From positions 1-50,623 of the forward strand of contig NZ_JBAGBW010000015.1 in assembly GCF_039822205.1 (NCBI RefSeq): DNA of 50,623 nucleotides, written 5' to 3'. This DNA comes from Thermodesulfobium sp. 4217-1 (GTDB taxonomy: Bacteria > Thermodesulfobiota > Thermodesulfobiia > Thermodesulfobiales > Thermodesulfobiaceae). Position 1 is the stretch's first letter. Every line of letters starts with the position of its first letter. The notes under the pieces were generated by a model. That model was not told the origin of the DNA. It did no database searches and saw only the letters and a program-made list of their open reading frames with translations. The position numbers and the translations under genes were made by a program. Shown piece by piece: positions 7,894 to 16,942 of the stretch.

Positions 7894-8301
7894 TCATTTA
7901 TTATCTCCTTTCACAAACTTCAAAAACTCATCATAATCTCTAAAATAGTCACTCGGGTCATAATATTTATCAGTCAATACCAATACAACACAATCTGGAG
8001 TAAAATCAAACATTTCATGCCAAACTAAATCCTCTATAAGGATCCCCAATTTTGGAGAATTTAACTCTACAACTTCTTTTTCTGATCCATTATCAAGCAA
8101 GAACTTACAACTGCCGCTTACACAGATAGCTATTTGTTTTAGACTTTTATGAGCATGAAACCCTCTCTTAACTCCATGTTTCGTATCAAATATATAATAA
8201 ACCCTTTTTATTTCAAAAGGAATATTTTTAAACGATTCAATGGCAATTAAAGAGCCTCGCTCATCTCCCTTAATATCAAAATTTATAAATTTAATATCCA
8301 A
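7894..8301 (-). CDS. fdtA: dTDP-4-keto-6-deoxyglucose 3,4-ketoisomerase (FdtA/QdtA, WxcM-like cupin)
   Basis: A 135-residue cupin of the usual size for this family. Residues DERGSLIAIE, RVYYIFDT, RGFHAHKSLKQIAIC (with His49 and His51 in the active site) and LVWHEMFDF match WxcM-like ketoisomerases. The reaction moves the keto group from C4 to C3 of the dTDP sugar, after which a DegT-type transaminase places an amine at C3. The start is TTG at 8301 with AAGGAG upstream. It leads the operon fdtA-acetyltransferase-antitoxin-PIN/aminotransferase. Whether the product is Fuc3NAc or Qui3NAc cannot be told. Confidence 0.88.
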   Translation of the reverse strand: MDIKFINFDIKGDERGSLIAIESFKNIPFEIKRVYYIFDTKHGVKRGFHAHKSLKQIAICVSGSCKFLLDNGSEKEVVELNSPKLGILIEDLVWHEMFDFTPDCVVLVLTDKYYDPSDYFRDYDEFLKFVKGDNK

Positions 8302-8369
8302 CGCCCTACTCCTTAAATATTATTGATAAATACAAATAAGTTTCTTAACTTTAAAAAATTTAGAAGCTT

Positions 8370-8399
8370 ATTATAATTGAAAAATAGAAAATATATCAA
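8370..8399 (-). promoter_or_regulatory. Sigma-70-type promoter for the fdtA operon
   Basis: On the minus strand TTGATA (8394-8399), an 18-base spacer, and a perfect TATAAT (8370-8375), about 70 bases before the TTG start of fdtA. Confidence 0.55.
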
Positions 8400-8435
8400 T
8401 TGTAAATGATAAGTTTTCTCTGCTTTCAAAGCAAT

Positions 8436-9110
8436 TTAAATCTCAAGAACGTATCCAAAACCTCTTCTTGTCTTGAGTATCTGTGGATCCGAAGGATCTG
8501 TTTCTATCTTTTCTCTTAACCTTCTAATATATACGTCTACCATCCTTGCCTCTACAAAATATTCCTCTCCCCAGACCTTATCGATAAGCTTCTCTCTTGA
8601 GTACGTCTTTCCAGAATGCTCAAACAAAAAAACCAACAGTTTATATTCAGTGGCGGTAAGGGTCATCAGATCTCCTTGAAAAAAAATCTGGCTTTTTTCC
8701 AGATCTATCTTAAATGGCCCCTTTTCTGATATTTTATTGAAACCCTCGTTTCTTCTTATAAGGCTTTTTACCCTTGCAAGGAGTTCTCTCATGCCGAAAG
8801 GCTTCGTCAGATAGTCATCAGCCCCCAGGTCCAATAAACTTACCTTATCGTGTTCCTCTGAAAGCGCTGATAGGACTAAAATAGGAGTTTTTGAGCCCCT
8901 TGCCCTTAGAACCTTAAGAACCTCAGACCCAAACATATCAGGAAGCATTAGGTCGAGTATTACAAGAGATGCTTTTGTTTCATCAAAGTTATCAAAGGCT
9001 TGGCTGGCACTAAAAGCCTGAAAGACCTCAAAACCGTTTATATTTAAAAAGGTCTTGATATTTTCAGATATATCTATTTCGTCTTCCACCAAAAGAATTG
9101 TATTATTCAT
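8436..9110 (-). CDS. OmpR/PhoB-family response regulator
   Basis: A 224-residue two-domain regulator. The receiver has the acidic pocket at Glu9-Asp10-Glu11, the phospho-acceptor Asp53 in VILDLMLPD, and the conserved Lys in DDYLTKPFG. The C-terminal winged helix includes LTATEYKLLVFLFEH, VDVYIRRLREKI and the terminal RRGFGYVLEI. It starts 24 bases from the divergently transcribed histidine kinase, its probable partner. It is a plausible reader of the phosphate-box-like repeats at pstS, since OmpR-family proteins bind 11-bp direct repeats, but nothing else ties it to phosphate. Confidence 0.92.
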   Translation of the reverse strand: MNNTILLVEDEIDISENIKTFLNINGFEVFQAFSASQAFDNFDETKASLVILDLMLPDMFGSEVLKVLRARGSKTPILVLSALSEEHDKVSLLDLGADDYLTKPFGMRELLARVKSLIRRNEGFNKISEKGPFKIDLEKSQIFFQGDLMTLTATEYKLLVFLFEHSGKTYSREKLIDKVWGEEYFVEARMVDVYIRRLREKIETDPSDPQILKTRRGFGYVLEI

Positions 9111-9124
9111 ATTTTTATTATAAT
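9098..9124 (+). promoter_or_regulatory. Promoter for the histidine kinase, giving a near-leaderless mRNA
   Basis: A perfect TATAAT at 9119-9124 lies only ten bases before the kinase ATG (9135). A TTGTAT at 9098-9103 could be the -35, with a short 15-base spacer inside the response-regulator gene. No ribosome-binding site is visible between the -10 and the ATG. Confidence 0.45.
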
Positions 9125-9134
9125 ATCAGATATT

Positions 9135-10037
9135 ATGGAAATTTTAAAAGATGTTATTGAACTAATTGAATATCCCGTTTTAATAATTGACAAAAGCGGG
9201 CAAATAGTTTGCTACAACAAAAAGTTCAAAGAATTTTCGTGGATAAAAGATTTAGACGGAAAATATTACTTTGAGGTTCTTAGATTCTCTGAGGCACATG
9301 AAATTCTTAAAGATAATAAAATTAAAGATTTTGAAAAAGAAATATTCCTTGGCATAAATGCAAATAAATATACCTTTATTTTGAAGTCATCACAGGATGT
9401 CAGAATCATAGCCTTGAAGCCAGGAGAAAATAAGGAAGAATCCGAGCTTAGAAAAAAGCTCCTTGGCCAGATCTCTCACGAACTAAAAACACCAATTGCA
9501 GTTATTAGCTCGATTGTCGAAACAGGAGAGGTCACAGGCAAGATAGATTCAATATTTTCAGAAAAGGTACTTGATAAAATAAAAAGACTCGACCTTGCGC
9601 TGAATAATGCCATAGTAATAACAAAGATTCAGTTAGGATTGATACATATTGAGAGGGTCAAGATCAATCTCTTGTCATTTTTAGAAGAGGTGTTAAGGGA
9701 CTCTCTACCAGAGCAATACTATCTAAATGCTATATTGTTTGTTGACAAGGATAGAACTATAGAAACAGATCCATATATATTTAAAACTATAACAAAAAAT
9801 ATTTTTTTAAACTCGTTAATACACGGAAAAGAGCCAATATATGTTAGTTTTGATGGAAATATACTAACAGTAAAGGATGGCGGAATGGGCTTCAAGGAGA
9901 AAGAGCTCATAGAACTAAACAAAGAAGAGGGCTCGGCAGGTCTTGGAACTGCTATAGTTAAAAGCCTTGCAAGGATTTCTGGAATTCGCACACATTTTTC
10001 AAACGAAAACGGTGCCAAAGTAGAATTGAAATTTTAA
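9135..10037 (+). CDS. Soluble sensor histidine kinase with a PAS-like sensor domain
   Basis: A 300-residue kinase without membrane segments, so it should sense a cytoplasmic signal. Residues about 8-95 look like a PAS domain (YPVLIIDKSGQIVCYNKKF). The HisKA helix has the phospho-acceptor His115 in QISHELKTPIAV. The ATPase domain is short: an N box in KNIFLNSLIHG, G1 in VKDGGMGF and G2 in GSAGLGTAIVKSLA. It is transcribed away from the response regulator with 24 bases between the two start codons; most such pairs lie in one operon. The gene ends at a bidirectional terminator. Confidence 0.9.
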   Translation: MEILKDVIELIEYPVLIIDKSGQIVCYNKKFKEFSWIKDLDGKYYFEVLRFSEAHEILKDNKIKDFEKEIFLGINANKYTFILKSSQDVRIIALKPGENKEESELRKKLLGQISHELKTPIAVISSIVETGEVTGKIDSIFSEKVLDKIKRLDLALNNAIVITKIQLGLIHIERVKINLLSFLEEVLRDSLPEQYYLNAILFVDKDRTIETDPYIFKTITKNIFLNSLIHGKEPIYVSFDGNILTVKDGGMGFKEKELIELNKEEGSAGLGTAIVKSLARISGIRTHFSNENGAKVELKF

Positions 10038-10067
10038 ATGTCCCCCAAAAAATTTTGGGGGACATTT
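10036..10067. terminator. Bidirectional terminator between the histidine kinase and the GT2 synthase
   Basis: Fifteen-base perfect arms (10036-10050 and 10053-10067) with five G-C pairs and runs of A and T at the flanks, set between convergent genes and overlapping the kinase stop codon. Confidence 0.85.
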
Positions 10068-10074
10068 ATTTTAA

Positions 10075-11421
10075 TTATTTTATAGTTTGAAAGACTGTTG
10101 AAACGCCTTTTGCAGGCTCTTCTTGCAGACCCTTGTGATGAGTTTTGTCCCAGAAAGGAACCTCATCATTTATCCAGATAAGCCACATCTTCCACATAGC
10201 CTGTACATAGGCAATTAACCAGTGCAGCGAGAAAAACCAATATCTTAGTGGAACATAAAGCAGAGACTTTCTTGGCAGACCTAAGACCCTTGCGCCTACG
10301 CTTGCATTAACTAAGAATGCAAAAGCCAAAAAGTTCAATATAAACGATGGCAATGTAGTGTAAAACATAAATATTCTTGTAATTTCAAGCAAGAGGTAAG
10401 CATAGCCGACCAAGGTCAGATATGGCAAGAAGATTGAGAATAGAGTAAGACTAAGATCGAGCTTTTTGTTAAAAGCCATTTTTGAAAGGAAGATCTTTGG
10501 AGTGTGTTCCATAAGACACTGGAGGTATCCAAGTGCCCACCTAGTACGCTGCCTCACAAGGGCGCCAAAATTTTCGACTCCCTCCTGATAGACAGATGCC
10601 TCAGGGCAAAATCTTATATTGTATCCAGCCTCATATAATCTTAAAGATAGCTCAAGATCTTCAGTAAGAGCGTGCTCGTGCCATCCGCCCACAGAAAGAA
10701 CTGCCTCTTTCTTTGTAATCTGGCCGTTACCACCCAGAGTAGGAGCTCCATCCAGAAAATCTCTGCCCTCTTGATATATTCTTGTAAATATCGCAAATTC
10801 ATCATCCTGCGCCTTTGTAAGAAAGCTCTTCTGTGCGTTGTACATTCTAACTAAGGACTGGACACCGCCAACCTTTGGATCAGATAGATATGGAACACAC
10901 GTGCTTATAAAGTCAGCAGGAATCTTCGTATCAGAGTCAAAAACAGCAATGACTTCACCGTCTGACTCTCTCAAGCCAGCCATCAAGGCAGCAGGCTTAC
11001 CCCTTTTTGCATCCTGTCCCTGGTATACGACCTTTAGATCAGAATATTCGCCCTGCATCTGTTTTAGAATGACAGGGGTATTGTCGCTCGAAACGTTATC
11101 TACGACGATTACCTCAAATAGCCTTTTGCCGCTCTCGTCTCTGTAATCCTGGTTTATAGCATCAAGGATGGTATTTCTTATAACATTCTCTTCATTGTGC
11201 GCAGGTATCAATATGCTCACAAAAGGCCTGTAGCTATCATCTATCTTTTGGACTTCAAATTGTTTTATTATGAATCCGCCCAATATAACAGAACCGTACA
11301 CAATAAAAAACATCATCAACCATTGAAGCCACTCGAAGGTATGCGTGGCAATGCCCTGCAAAAAAGCAAAAAACAGCAGTGAGGTAAAAAAAGGAAGACT
11401 GATCTTAGCAAGTTTTGACAT
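10075..11421 (-). CDS. Membrane-bound processive GT2 glycosyltransferase (polysaccharide synthase-like)
   Basis: A 448-residue protein with two N-terminal membrane segments (about 8-52), a cytoplasmic GT-A domain and three or more C-terminal membrane segments (about 325-420). All the marks of processive beta-glycan synthases are visible: VVDNVSSDNT, DSD at 162-164, the acceptor-site GGNGQI, the catalytic TED at 253-255 and QRTRW at 291-295. This fits chitin/hyaluronan/PNAG-synthase-like enzymes. No accessory export genes lie next to it; secG starts on the same strand nine bases before its start codon, so the two are probably one unit. Confidence 0.88.
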   Translation of the reverse strand: MSKLAKISLPFFTSLLFFAFLQGIATHTFEWLQWLMMFFIVYGSVILGGFIIKQFEVQKIDDSYRPFVSILIPAHNEENVIRNTILDAINQDYRDESGKRLFEVIVVDNVSSDNTPVILKQMQGEYSDLKVVYQGQDAKRGKPAALMAGLRESDGEVIAVFDSDTKIPADFISTCVPYLSDPKVGGVQSLVRMYNAQKSFLTKAQDDEFAIFTRIYQEGRDFLDGAPTLGGNGQITKKEAVLSVGGWHEHALTEDLELSLRLYEAGYNIRFCPEASVYQEGVENFGALVRQRTRWALGYLQCLMEHTPKIFLSKMAFNKKLDLSLTLFSIFLPYLTLVGYAYLLLEITRIFMFYTTLPSFILNFLAFAFLVNASVGARVLGLPRKSLLYVPLRYWFFSLHWLIAYVQAMWKMWLIWINDEVPFWDKTHHKGLQEEPAKGVSTVFQTIK

Positions 11422-11429
11422 AATTTAGC

Positions 11430-11660
11430 CTACCAAAATATTCCCATTAGCAATGCAAGCACTATAAAAACCCCTGCCACATAAGCAGTAATCTTTGTCA
11501 AGCCTGACGCAGAACCTTGAGGAGACGTAAATAGCCTTGCCTCTCCGCCAATGGATCCAAGACCTTCTCCTTTTGGTCCGTGTAAAAGCACTAAAACGAT
11601 CAACAGTATAGCCACTCCTACTTCAAAAAGCAGTATGGCTCCTTTAAAAAATTCAGTCAT
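11430..11660 (-). CDS. secG: Preprotein translocase subunit SecG
   Basis: A 76-residue membrane protein with two hydrophobic helices (about 5-25 and 53-73) linked by a Gly-rich cytoplasmic loop, as in SecG. The loop keeps the family motif LLHGPKGEGLG and the stretch SASGLTKITAYVAG. A longer frame begins at 11699, but AGGAGG lies before the ATG at 11660 and the protein then starts MTEFFK, so I chose 11660. It assists SecYE during preprotein export. Confidence 0.92.
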   Translation of the reverse strand: MTEFFKGAILLFEVGVAILLIVLVLLHGPKGEGLGSIGGEARLFTSPQGSASGLTKITAYVAGVFIVLALLMGIFW

Positions 11661-11754
11661 TTGATAAGCACTTCCTCCTAAAAAAATAAAATTATGCAAA
11701 CTGAGCTAATTTATATATAATATCACATATAAATAAATTCAAGAAGGTGAAATC

Positions 11755-12444
11755 TTGTTCGACAAAAGTAAATTCTTTCAAACGGACCTTGTCTGCCCAA
11801 TATGTAAAATAAAGTTTAAGCAATTGAAGCTAAAGGGTGGCGCCTTCAGAACAAAAACCAGGGACATAGACCTGTGTAATACCTACGAAGGCATAAACCC
11901 AAACCTTTATAGCGCTATTGTATGTCCAGAGTGCGGCTACGCAAATCTTGATCACAGCTTCCAAAATAAGCTTTCAGACGTGGTCATAAGCGTAATGCAA
12001 AAAGAGCTTCCAAAGTCAAAGATCTACAAGAAAGACCTTACAGGAGAAAGAGACTATGAAAGCGCTATAGAGGCCTACGAACAAGCTATTTTCTGTGCTA
12101 ATGCGGCAGGTCATAGCGCAAGCCTTCTTGCAGGGATATATTTCAGAATGACCTGCCTTGCCAAGAGCTTTGGCTCATCAAATGAGGATGAATATAGATT
12201 GAAGGCTGCAGAGTTTTATGAGAAGGCATACGACCACGAAGAATTTCCTTTGGGAGGGAAAATGAGTCAAACCCTTGTAGAATACATGATCTCATCAATG
12301 TATTTCAAGTTAAATAAGCTTGAACAATCGATCTATTGGCTAAACTTCTCTATATCAAGGGATCCAAAAGGACTAACTGACCCCAAGGCTTACGCAATGA
12401 TAAAAGAGCTATGGATGACCGTAAAGAGCATAATAAAAAAATAA
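11755..12444 (+). CDS. DUF2225 zinc-ribbon/TPR protein
   Basis: A 229-residue member of the DUF2225 family, widespread in Firmicutes-like bacteria and of unknown function. The N-terminus has two CxxC pairs (Cys14/Cys17 and Cys57/Cys60) in the contexts VCPICKIKFK and VCPECGYANLDHSF. The rest is a run of TPR-like helices (AIEAYEQAIFCANAAGHSAS and similar). The start is TTG with GAAGGTG upstream. It faces secG and is transcribed alone to an AT-rich hairpin. Confidence 0.85.
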   Translation: MFDKSKFFQTDLVCPICKIKFKQLKLKGGAFRTKTRDIDLCNTYEGINPNLYSAIVCPECGYANLDHSFQNKLSDVVISVMQKELPKSKIYKKDLTGERDYESAIEAYEQAIFCANAAGHSASLLAGIYFRMTCLAKSFGSSNEDEYRLKAAEFYEKAYDHEEFPLGGKMSQTLVEYMISSMYFKLNKLEQSIYWLNFSISRDPKGLTDPKAYAMIKELWMTVKSIIKK

Positions 12445-12456
12445 TTTTATTATGCT
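12427..12456. terminator. AT-rich hairpin between convergent genes
   Basis: Perfect 12-bp arms (12427-12438 and 12445-12456), loop of six, overlapping the DUF2225 stop codon. It has only four G-C pairs, so it is a weak candidate. Confidence 0.4.
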
Positions 12457-12473
12457 AACTTTGTACATTATAT

Positions 12474-12884
12474 TTAAAGATCAAAGTCCTCACTTTTTGC
12501 AGGCTTATTCTGCATTACATCCTTTACAGCCTCAAAAATGCTTTCGGCAGTTGTATCAGGCTCTATCTCTTCCCAATGCAAATCATTTTCATCGCTTTTC
12601 ATATTAAGAAGAAGCCTTCCCTCAGAATCAAAGTAGCCAATAGTAAGTATGGTATATGTCATGTTCTTTGGGTTAAATCTCCACTTCCACAGAGAGTGAT
12701 CAAGATTGATTTCTTCATTTATCTTGGATTTTATAAAATCATTTTCCCGCTTTTTTGCCGATTCGCTTTTTAAAGTCTCTTTTATTATCACCTCTAAAAA
12801 GTTATTTTCTTCCTGGATCGAGTGCATGTCTATAAAATAGTCTTCATCTTCTGTTACCACTGCCAAAAACCATCTATCTTCCAT
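12474..12884 (-). CDS. Conserved-looking hypothetical protein, 136 residues
   Basis: No recognised domain by eye. There is no signal peptide or membrane segment. The middle has an all-beta look (WKWRFNPKNMTYTILTIGYFDSEGRLL), which resembles small proteins described as surface-adhesin-E-like, but the usual signal peptide is absent. It follows flhG by 41 bases and is probably the last gene of the flagellar operon; a flagellar role is guesswork. Confidence 0.6.
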   Translation of the reverse strand: MEDRWFLAVVTEDEDYFIDMHSIQEENNFLEVIIKETLKSESAKKRENDFIKSKINEEINLDHSLWKWRFNPKNMTYTILTIGYFDSEGRLLLNMKSDENDLHWEEIEPDTTAESIFEAVKDVMQNKPAKSEDFDL

Positions 12885-12925
12885 TATTCCTCCAAAAAAG
12901 TTATTTTTTTATTATACGACATAAT

Positions 12926-13912
12926 CTACTTTTTTATCCCAAAAAATTTACAAAATCTTGATACGAAAGAGCCATTTTTGCTACCGTTTGATTCTTCTTG
13001 CTCGTATTCTTTTGATATTTTTGAATCGTCACTTAATTTCTTGTTATAAAAAGTGGGTGTGTTGATAGGAGCCTGGTTTTGATTATAAAGGTTATCCAGG
13101 AGCTTATTCGTAATAATTTCTATCTGCCTTGCAGCATCCGACCTTGGATAGTTTACTATTAGAGGTCTGCTCTGCTTTACCGACAAGACCATTTCTTCAG
13201 AATATGAAATGCTGCCAAGAACTTCAAGGTTTACGTCTAATCTTGATTTTACCATAGGCACGAATACCTCATATATTCTCTTTACCTCTTCAAACGTTCG
13301 AGCCATATTTATAATCAAGTACACCCTTTGATTGTATAGTTTGTTTGATATAACCTTTATAAAACTATATGCGTCAGTAAGAGCAGTTGGATCTGGATTG
13401 GTGACTATTATTATATTGTTTGAAGCTATAGAAAAATTTATGATATTTTCCTGAATGCCTGCGCCCACATCGATTATCAGGGCATCTGTCTGAGACTCAA
13501 GGGTAGCAAGAGACATGAAGAGCTCCTCTTGCTTATATGATGGAAGATTGGCAGCATCTGATATGCCTGATGCCCCCGATATCAATATTGGTCCCTTGTC
13601 GACAAAGTACAATATCTCTTCAAATGGGGTATCGTTATATAAAAAATCTGCCCAGTTTTTTGGGGGTTTCACTCCTAATATAATGTTTGTATTAGCCAGG
13701 CCCACATCAGCGTCAAGAAGGACAGTCTTTATGCCTCTTCTTGACAGAGAAAGAGCCATATTAGCGCTCAATGCCGTCTTGCCAGTACCGCCCTTACCCC
13801 CTGCGAAGGAAATTGACAATTTGTTCTTAAAGGGCTGACGATTTGATTGAGAATATAGAGCATTATTTAGCTTTTCCCTTAACCTCCTTAACTCCTGTGC
13901 CTGATCGCTCAT
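12926..13912 (-). CDS. flhG: Flagellar number regulator FlhG (MinD-like ATPase)
   Basis: A 328-residue ParA/MinD-family ATPase. It begins with the DQAQELRRL motif that in FlhG stimulates the FlhF GTPase, followed by the deviant Walker A GGKGGTGKT at 38-46 and LLDADVGLANTNIIL. The C-terminus (FVSRFCKFFGIKK) is a basic amphipathic helix of the membrane-targeting type. It limits and positions flagella together with FlhF. Its ATG overlaps the flhF stop (ATGA), a tight coupling seen in many flagellar operons. Confidence 0.93.
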   Translation of the reverse strand: MSDQAQELRRLREKLNNALYSQSNRQPFKNKLSISFAGGKGGTGKTALSANMALSLSRRGIKTVLLDADVGLANTNIILGVKPPKNWADFLYNDTPFEEILYFVDKGPILISGASGISDAANLPSYKQEELFMSLATLESQTDALIIDVGAGIQENIINFSIASNNIIIVTNPDPTALTDAYSFIKVISNKLYNQRVYLIINMARTFEEVKRIYEVFVPMVKSRLDVNLEVLGSISYSEEMVLSVKQSRPLIVNYPRSDAARQIEIITNKLLDNLYNQNQAPINTPTFYNKKLSDDSKISKEYEQEESNGSKNGSFVSRFCKFFGIKK

Positions 13913-14967
13913 ACTTTAGACTCTTCAGCGTAGAAATCTCTAAATTTAATATTTAGTTGGTTTGAAAGTGAATCATCTGATGCGACCTCCAGATTTTCTG
14001 GGACGTTTTGACCAGTGCCAAATAGTGATATCGGCAAATTATTTTTTATTGACAGATCTACAATATGTCCGAGCGATATTACTTCGTCAAGCTTGGTCCA
14101 GATAATACTTGCAGGATTTAATGCCTTAAATTTATTTATATACAGGTCTAATTCTTTTGCCTTATAGTTTGCGCAAAGAACCAGATGATGCTCTGTCTTT
14201 ACCCCAGTTGACAAAAAGGCTGAAATTTCCTTAATCTTGTTGTCCAAAAGAGGGGAAAATCCCATTGTGTCTATTAAAAATATATCAATTGAATTCTTCT
14301 CTTTTTTTATAACTTCCTTTAATTCCTTAGGCGAATGTACCACAAAAAATGGTAAGTCCATGATGTCTGCGTATGCTTTTAGCTGATCCAGAGCTGCTAT
14401 CCTGAAAGTATCAAGGGTTATAAGGCAAACCCTTTTTTTCATCAAAAGTGACATCTGTGCTGCAATCTTTGCAATTGTAGTAGTCTTGCCTGCACCAGTA
14501 GGGCCTATAAGGGCTATTGCGCTGGCAGAATCCCTCTCGGTAAAAAATGAATAAAACTTGAGCCCTTTGAAAAAGTATTTCGATTTTCCGTCAATTTCTC
14601 CAGAAGTGCTAACTAATATAGATGATTTTCCCCTTTTTTCCTGAAAGTTATGAAATCTAAGAAAGCTCACTTCATTTTCATCTGTTTTTTCATCTCTTCT
14701 GAGCACTGACAGTTCTTCCTGACTTTTTTTTAGCTCTTGTAATTCTTTTTTAAATTCTTCAACGTCTCTTGCCAATTCATCAAGCTTTTTGCCCTCTTGA
14801 TTAACAGTGGCCATCACCTCAACGGCATCCTGTTTTTTCCAGATCATCCATCGGGGGGCGACATTGATAGATCTTGAGTAGAGTATCAGGGCGTCCTCAC
14901 CTAAGTCTTTTCTGATCATCAAGATTGCTTCGGCAATAGTTTTTGCAATATATCTTTTTGCGTTCAC
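13909..14967 (-). CDS. flhF: Flagellar placement GTPase FlhF (SRP-type)
   Basis: A 352-residue SRP-GTPase. The N-terminal B domain and a charged, coiled-coil-like stretch (about 58-100) precede the G domain, which has the P loop GPTGAGKT at 155-162, LITLDTFRIAALDQL, the DTMGFS switch and TKLDE for guanine recognition. It recruits the first flagellar parts to the membrane. The start is GTG and overlaps the fliI stop (GTGA). It lies in the usual order fliI-flhF-flhG. Confidence 0.94.
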   Translation of the reverse strand: MNAKRYIAKTIAEAILMIRKDLGEDALILYSRSINVAPRWMIWKKQDAVEVMATVNQEGKKLDELARDVEEFKKELQELKKSQEELSVLRRDEKTDENEVSFLRFHNFQEKRGKSSILVSTSGEIDGKSKYFFKGLKFYSFFTERDSASAIALIGPTGAGKTTTIAKIAAQMSLLMKKRVCLITLDTFRIAALDQLKAYADIMDLPFFVVHSPKELKEVIKKEKNSIDIFLIDTMGFSPLLDNKIKEISAFLSTGVKTEHHLVLCANYKAKELDLYINKFKALNPASIIWTKLDEVISLGHIVDLSIKNNLPISLFGTGQNVPENLEVASDDSLSNQLNIKFRDFYAEESKV

Positions 14968-16271
14968 TGAAGTATCTCGCTTAATTTTTTATAGGTGTCA
15001 TCAAAACTTGAGGTGTCATATGGACCCTGTTTTAAAAACTCTTCAATCCTTGATATCTTCTCAATACTCTCATCAATTTTAGGATTGGATCCCTTTTGGT
15101 AAGCTCCAATGTTAATAAGATCGTATGCCTCTTTATACGAGGCTATCAGCTCTTTTATACGGTAACTAAGATTTAAGTGATCTCTGTCGACAATAGAGCT
15201 CATAAGCCTGCTTATGCTCTGTGAAATATCTATAGGTGGATAGTGGCCTCTTTCAGCCAAATCTCTGGACAAAACGATGTGCCCATCCAATATGCTCCTT
15301 GCATGATCGGCTATTGGCTCTGACAGATCGTCTCCCTCGACAAGCACAGTGTATATGCCTGTTATAGATCCCTTATCAGACGTCCCAGCTCTCTCTAAGA
15401 GCCTTGCCATCATAGTAAAAACAGAGGGAGGATACCCTCTTGTAGTAGGCGGCTCGCCAATTGAGAGCCCCAGCTCTCTTTGTGCCATACAAACCCTTGT
15501 CAAAGAGTCCATCACCATAAGCACGTCCATACCCAGATCCCTAAAATATTCTGCGATAACAGTTGCAGTAAAGGCAGAGAGCACCCTTTGTGAGGGAGGA
15601 TTGTCTGAAGTGGACACTATTACCACAGACTTTGCCATACCATCTTCTCCCAAACTCTCTTCCAAAAACTCCCTTACCTCACGACCTCTTTCTCCAACCA
15701 GCGCAATAATGTTTACCTGTGCATTACAAAATCTAGATATCATCCCAAGAAGTGTGGTTTTGCCGATGCCAGAGCCTGCGAAAATTCCTATTCTTTGACC
15801 CTTGCCCAATGTCAAAAGACCGTCAATTGCCCTGATACCTGTGGAAATAGGTTCTCTTATCCTGCCCCTTGTCAGGGGATGGGGAGACTTGTTTTCTATC
15901 GATCTATATTGTGACATATCGTCTCTATCAATGTGATTTACTGACAGAGGTCTTCCCAAACCGTCAAGAATGTGACCCAAGAGCTGTTTCCCTACCCATA
16001 AGCCCAGCTGTTTACCTGTTTTTTTTACTATTGAGCCAGGCTCTATACCCTCAACCGCGTCAAAAGGGGTCAGATATACCTTATTTGACGCAAATCCAAT
16101 AACCAGGCAAGGAACCTGATTTTTCCCAGAGTCAATGTAGACAATCTCACCAATAGATACCTTTGGACCAATTGATTCGACTACGTAACCGCTAATTCTA
16201 TCAATTGTGCCATTCCAGGGAAGATAGTTATAATCGTCAATAAAATCTTTAAGCAAGGCAAGGCTCTTCAT
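14964..16271 (-). CDS. fliI: Flagellum-specific ATPase FliI
   Basis: A 435-residue F1-beta-like ATPase of the flagellar type III export apparatus. The Walker A motif GSGIGKT is at 166-172, followed by ALVGERGREVREFLEE and the Walker B region VLMVMDSLTRV. It unfolds or releases export substrates with FliH. It starts three bases after fliH, at ATG 16271. Confidence 0.95.
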   Translation of the reverse strand: MKSLALLKDFIDDYNYLPWNGTIDRISGYVVESIGPKVSIGEIVYIDSGKNQVPCLVIGFASNKVYLTPFDAVEGIEPGSIVKKTGKQLGLWVGKQLLGHILDGLGRPLSVNHIDRDDMSQYRSIENKSPHPLTRGRIREPISTGIRAIDGLLTLGKGQRIGIFAGSGIGKTTLLGMISRFCNAQVNIIALVGERGREVREFLEESLGEDGMAKSVVIVSTSDNPPSQRVLSAFTATVIAEYFRDLGMDVLMVMDSLTRVCMAQRELGLSIGEPPTTRGYPPSVFTMMARLLERAGTSDKGSITGIYTVLVEGDDLSEPIADHARSILDGHIVLSRDLAERGHYPPIDISQSISRLMSSIVDRDHLNLSYRIKELIASYKEAYDLINIGAYQKGSNPKIDESIEKISRIEEFLKQGPYDTSSFDDTYKKLSEILQ

Positions 16272-16273
16272 AT

Positions 16274-16942
16274 CTACTCGAAAATCCTTTGCAATTCTTT
16301 AATAAAATTATCTTCTATAGATTTTATTCTCCCATCCAGAAACCCAAAATCAGTCTTTATCATAAAATCTCCGCTTTTTACCATTGGATCTACTTCCACA
16401 GGTATGTCAAAATCATTAAATTTATCTGCATCGTCCTTTGAAATCCTTAGCTTTATCTCGACATTTGGCGGAATTTCTTTCAAAAAAACTCCTATGCGCT
16501 CTTTCAGAACGTCAAAGTTTTTTAAAGATTTTGAATGCAAGATCTGCTTTATTGATTTTATTACTATATTAAATGCCTCTTCCTCTAATCTTTTTTCGAC
16601 CTCCAAAAGCAGTTTTCTTTTATCTTCATTTAATTTTTCTATGTTTTCTCTTAAAATTTTTGATCTTTCCTCTTCTTTTGCCTCTGAATCTTCCCTTGCC
16701 TTTTCCAACCCCTCCTTATATCCCAACTCAAAGCCATCTTTTTTGGCCTCTTGTTTTAGCTTTTCTATCTCTGACATTGCCTGGTTTATTAACTCCTGCT
16801 TACTCACAGAATCTTCTTTTTTATCATCAACCTCTGACAAGGCATTGCAGTCAGATCCCTCTATCTGTGCTTTTACTGGAACGATGAATCCTTCATCTAC
16901 TAAACAGACGTTTTTCAAGATCTTAGAGCTTTTTATTTTCAT
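16274..16942 (-). CDS. fliH: Flagellar assembly protein FliH
   Basis: A 222-residue protein whose centre (about 45-125) is a long charged coiled coil rich in Lys and Glu, with a C-terminal FliH/V-ATPase-E-like domain (about 125-222: KDDADKFNDFDI, VDPMVKSGDFMIKTDFGFLDG). Only position and shape identify it, but it sits directly before fliI as in other flagellar operons. Its start overlaps the csrA end by 20 bases and has no strong ribosome-binding site, which suggests coupling to csrA translation. Confidence 0.85.
   Translation of the reverse strand: MKIKSSKILKNVCLVDEGFIVPVKAQIEGSDCNALSEVDDKKEDSVSKQELINQAMSEIEKLKQEAKKDGFELGYKEGLEKAREDSEAKEEERSKILRENIEKLNEDKRKLLLEVEKRLEEEAFNIVIKSIKQILHSKSLKNFDVLKERIGVFLKEIPPNVEIKLRISKDDADKFNDFDIPVEVDPMVKSGDFMIKTDFGFLDGRIKSIEDNFIKELQRIFE

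Noticed and set aside
15349-15798. Plus-strand open frame of 149 codons inside fliI
   Set aside because: Antisense to a well-conserved ATPase; no ribosome site and Ser/Thr/Pro-rich composition typical of shadow frames.
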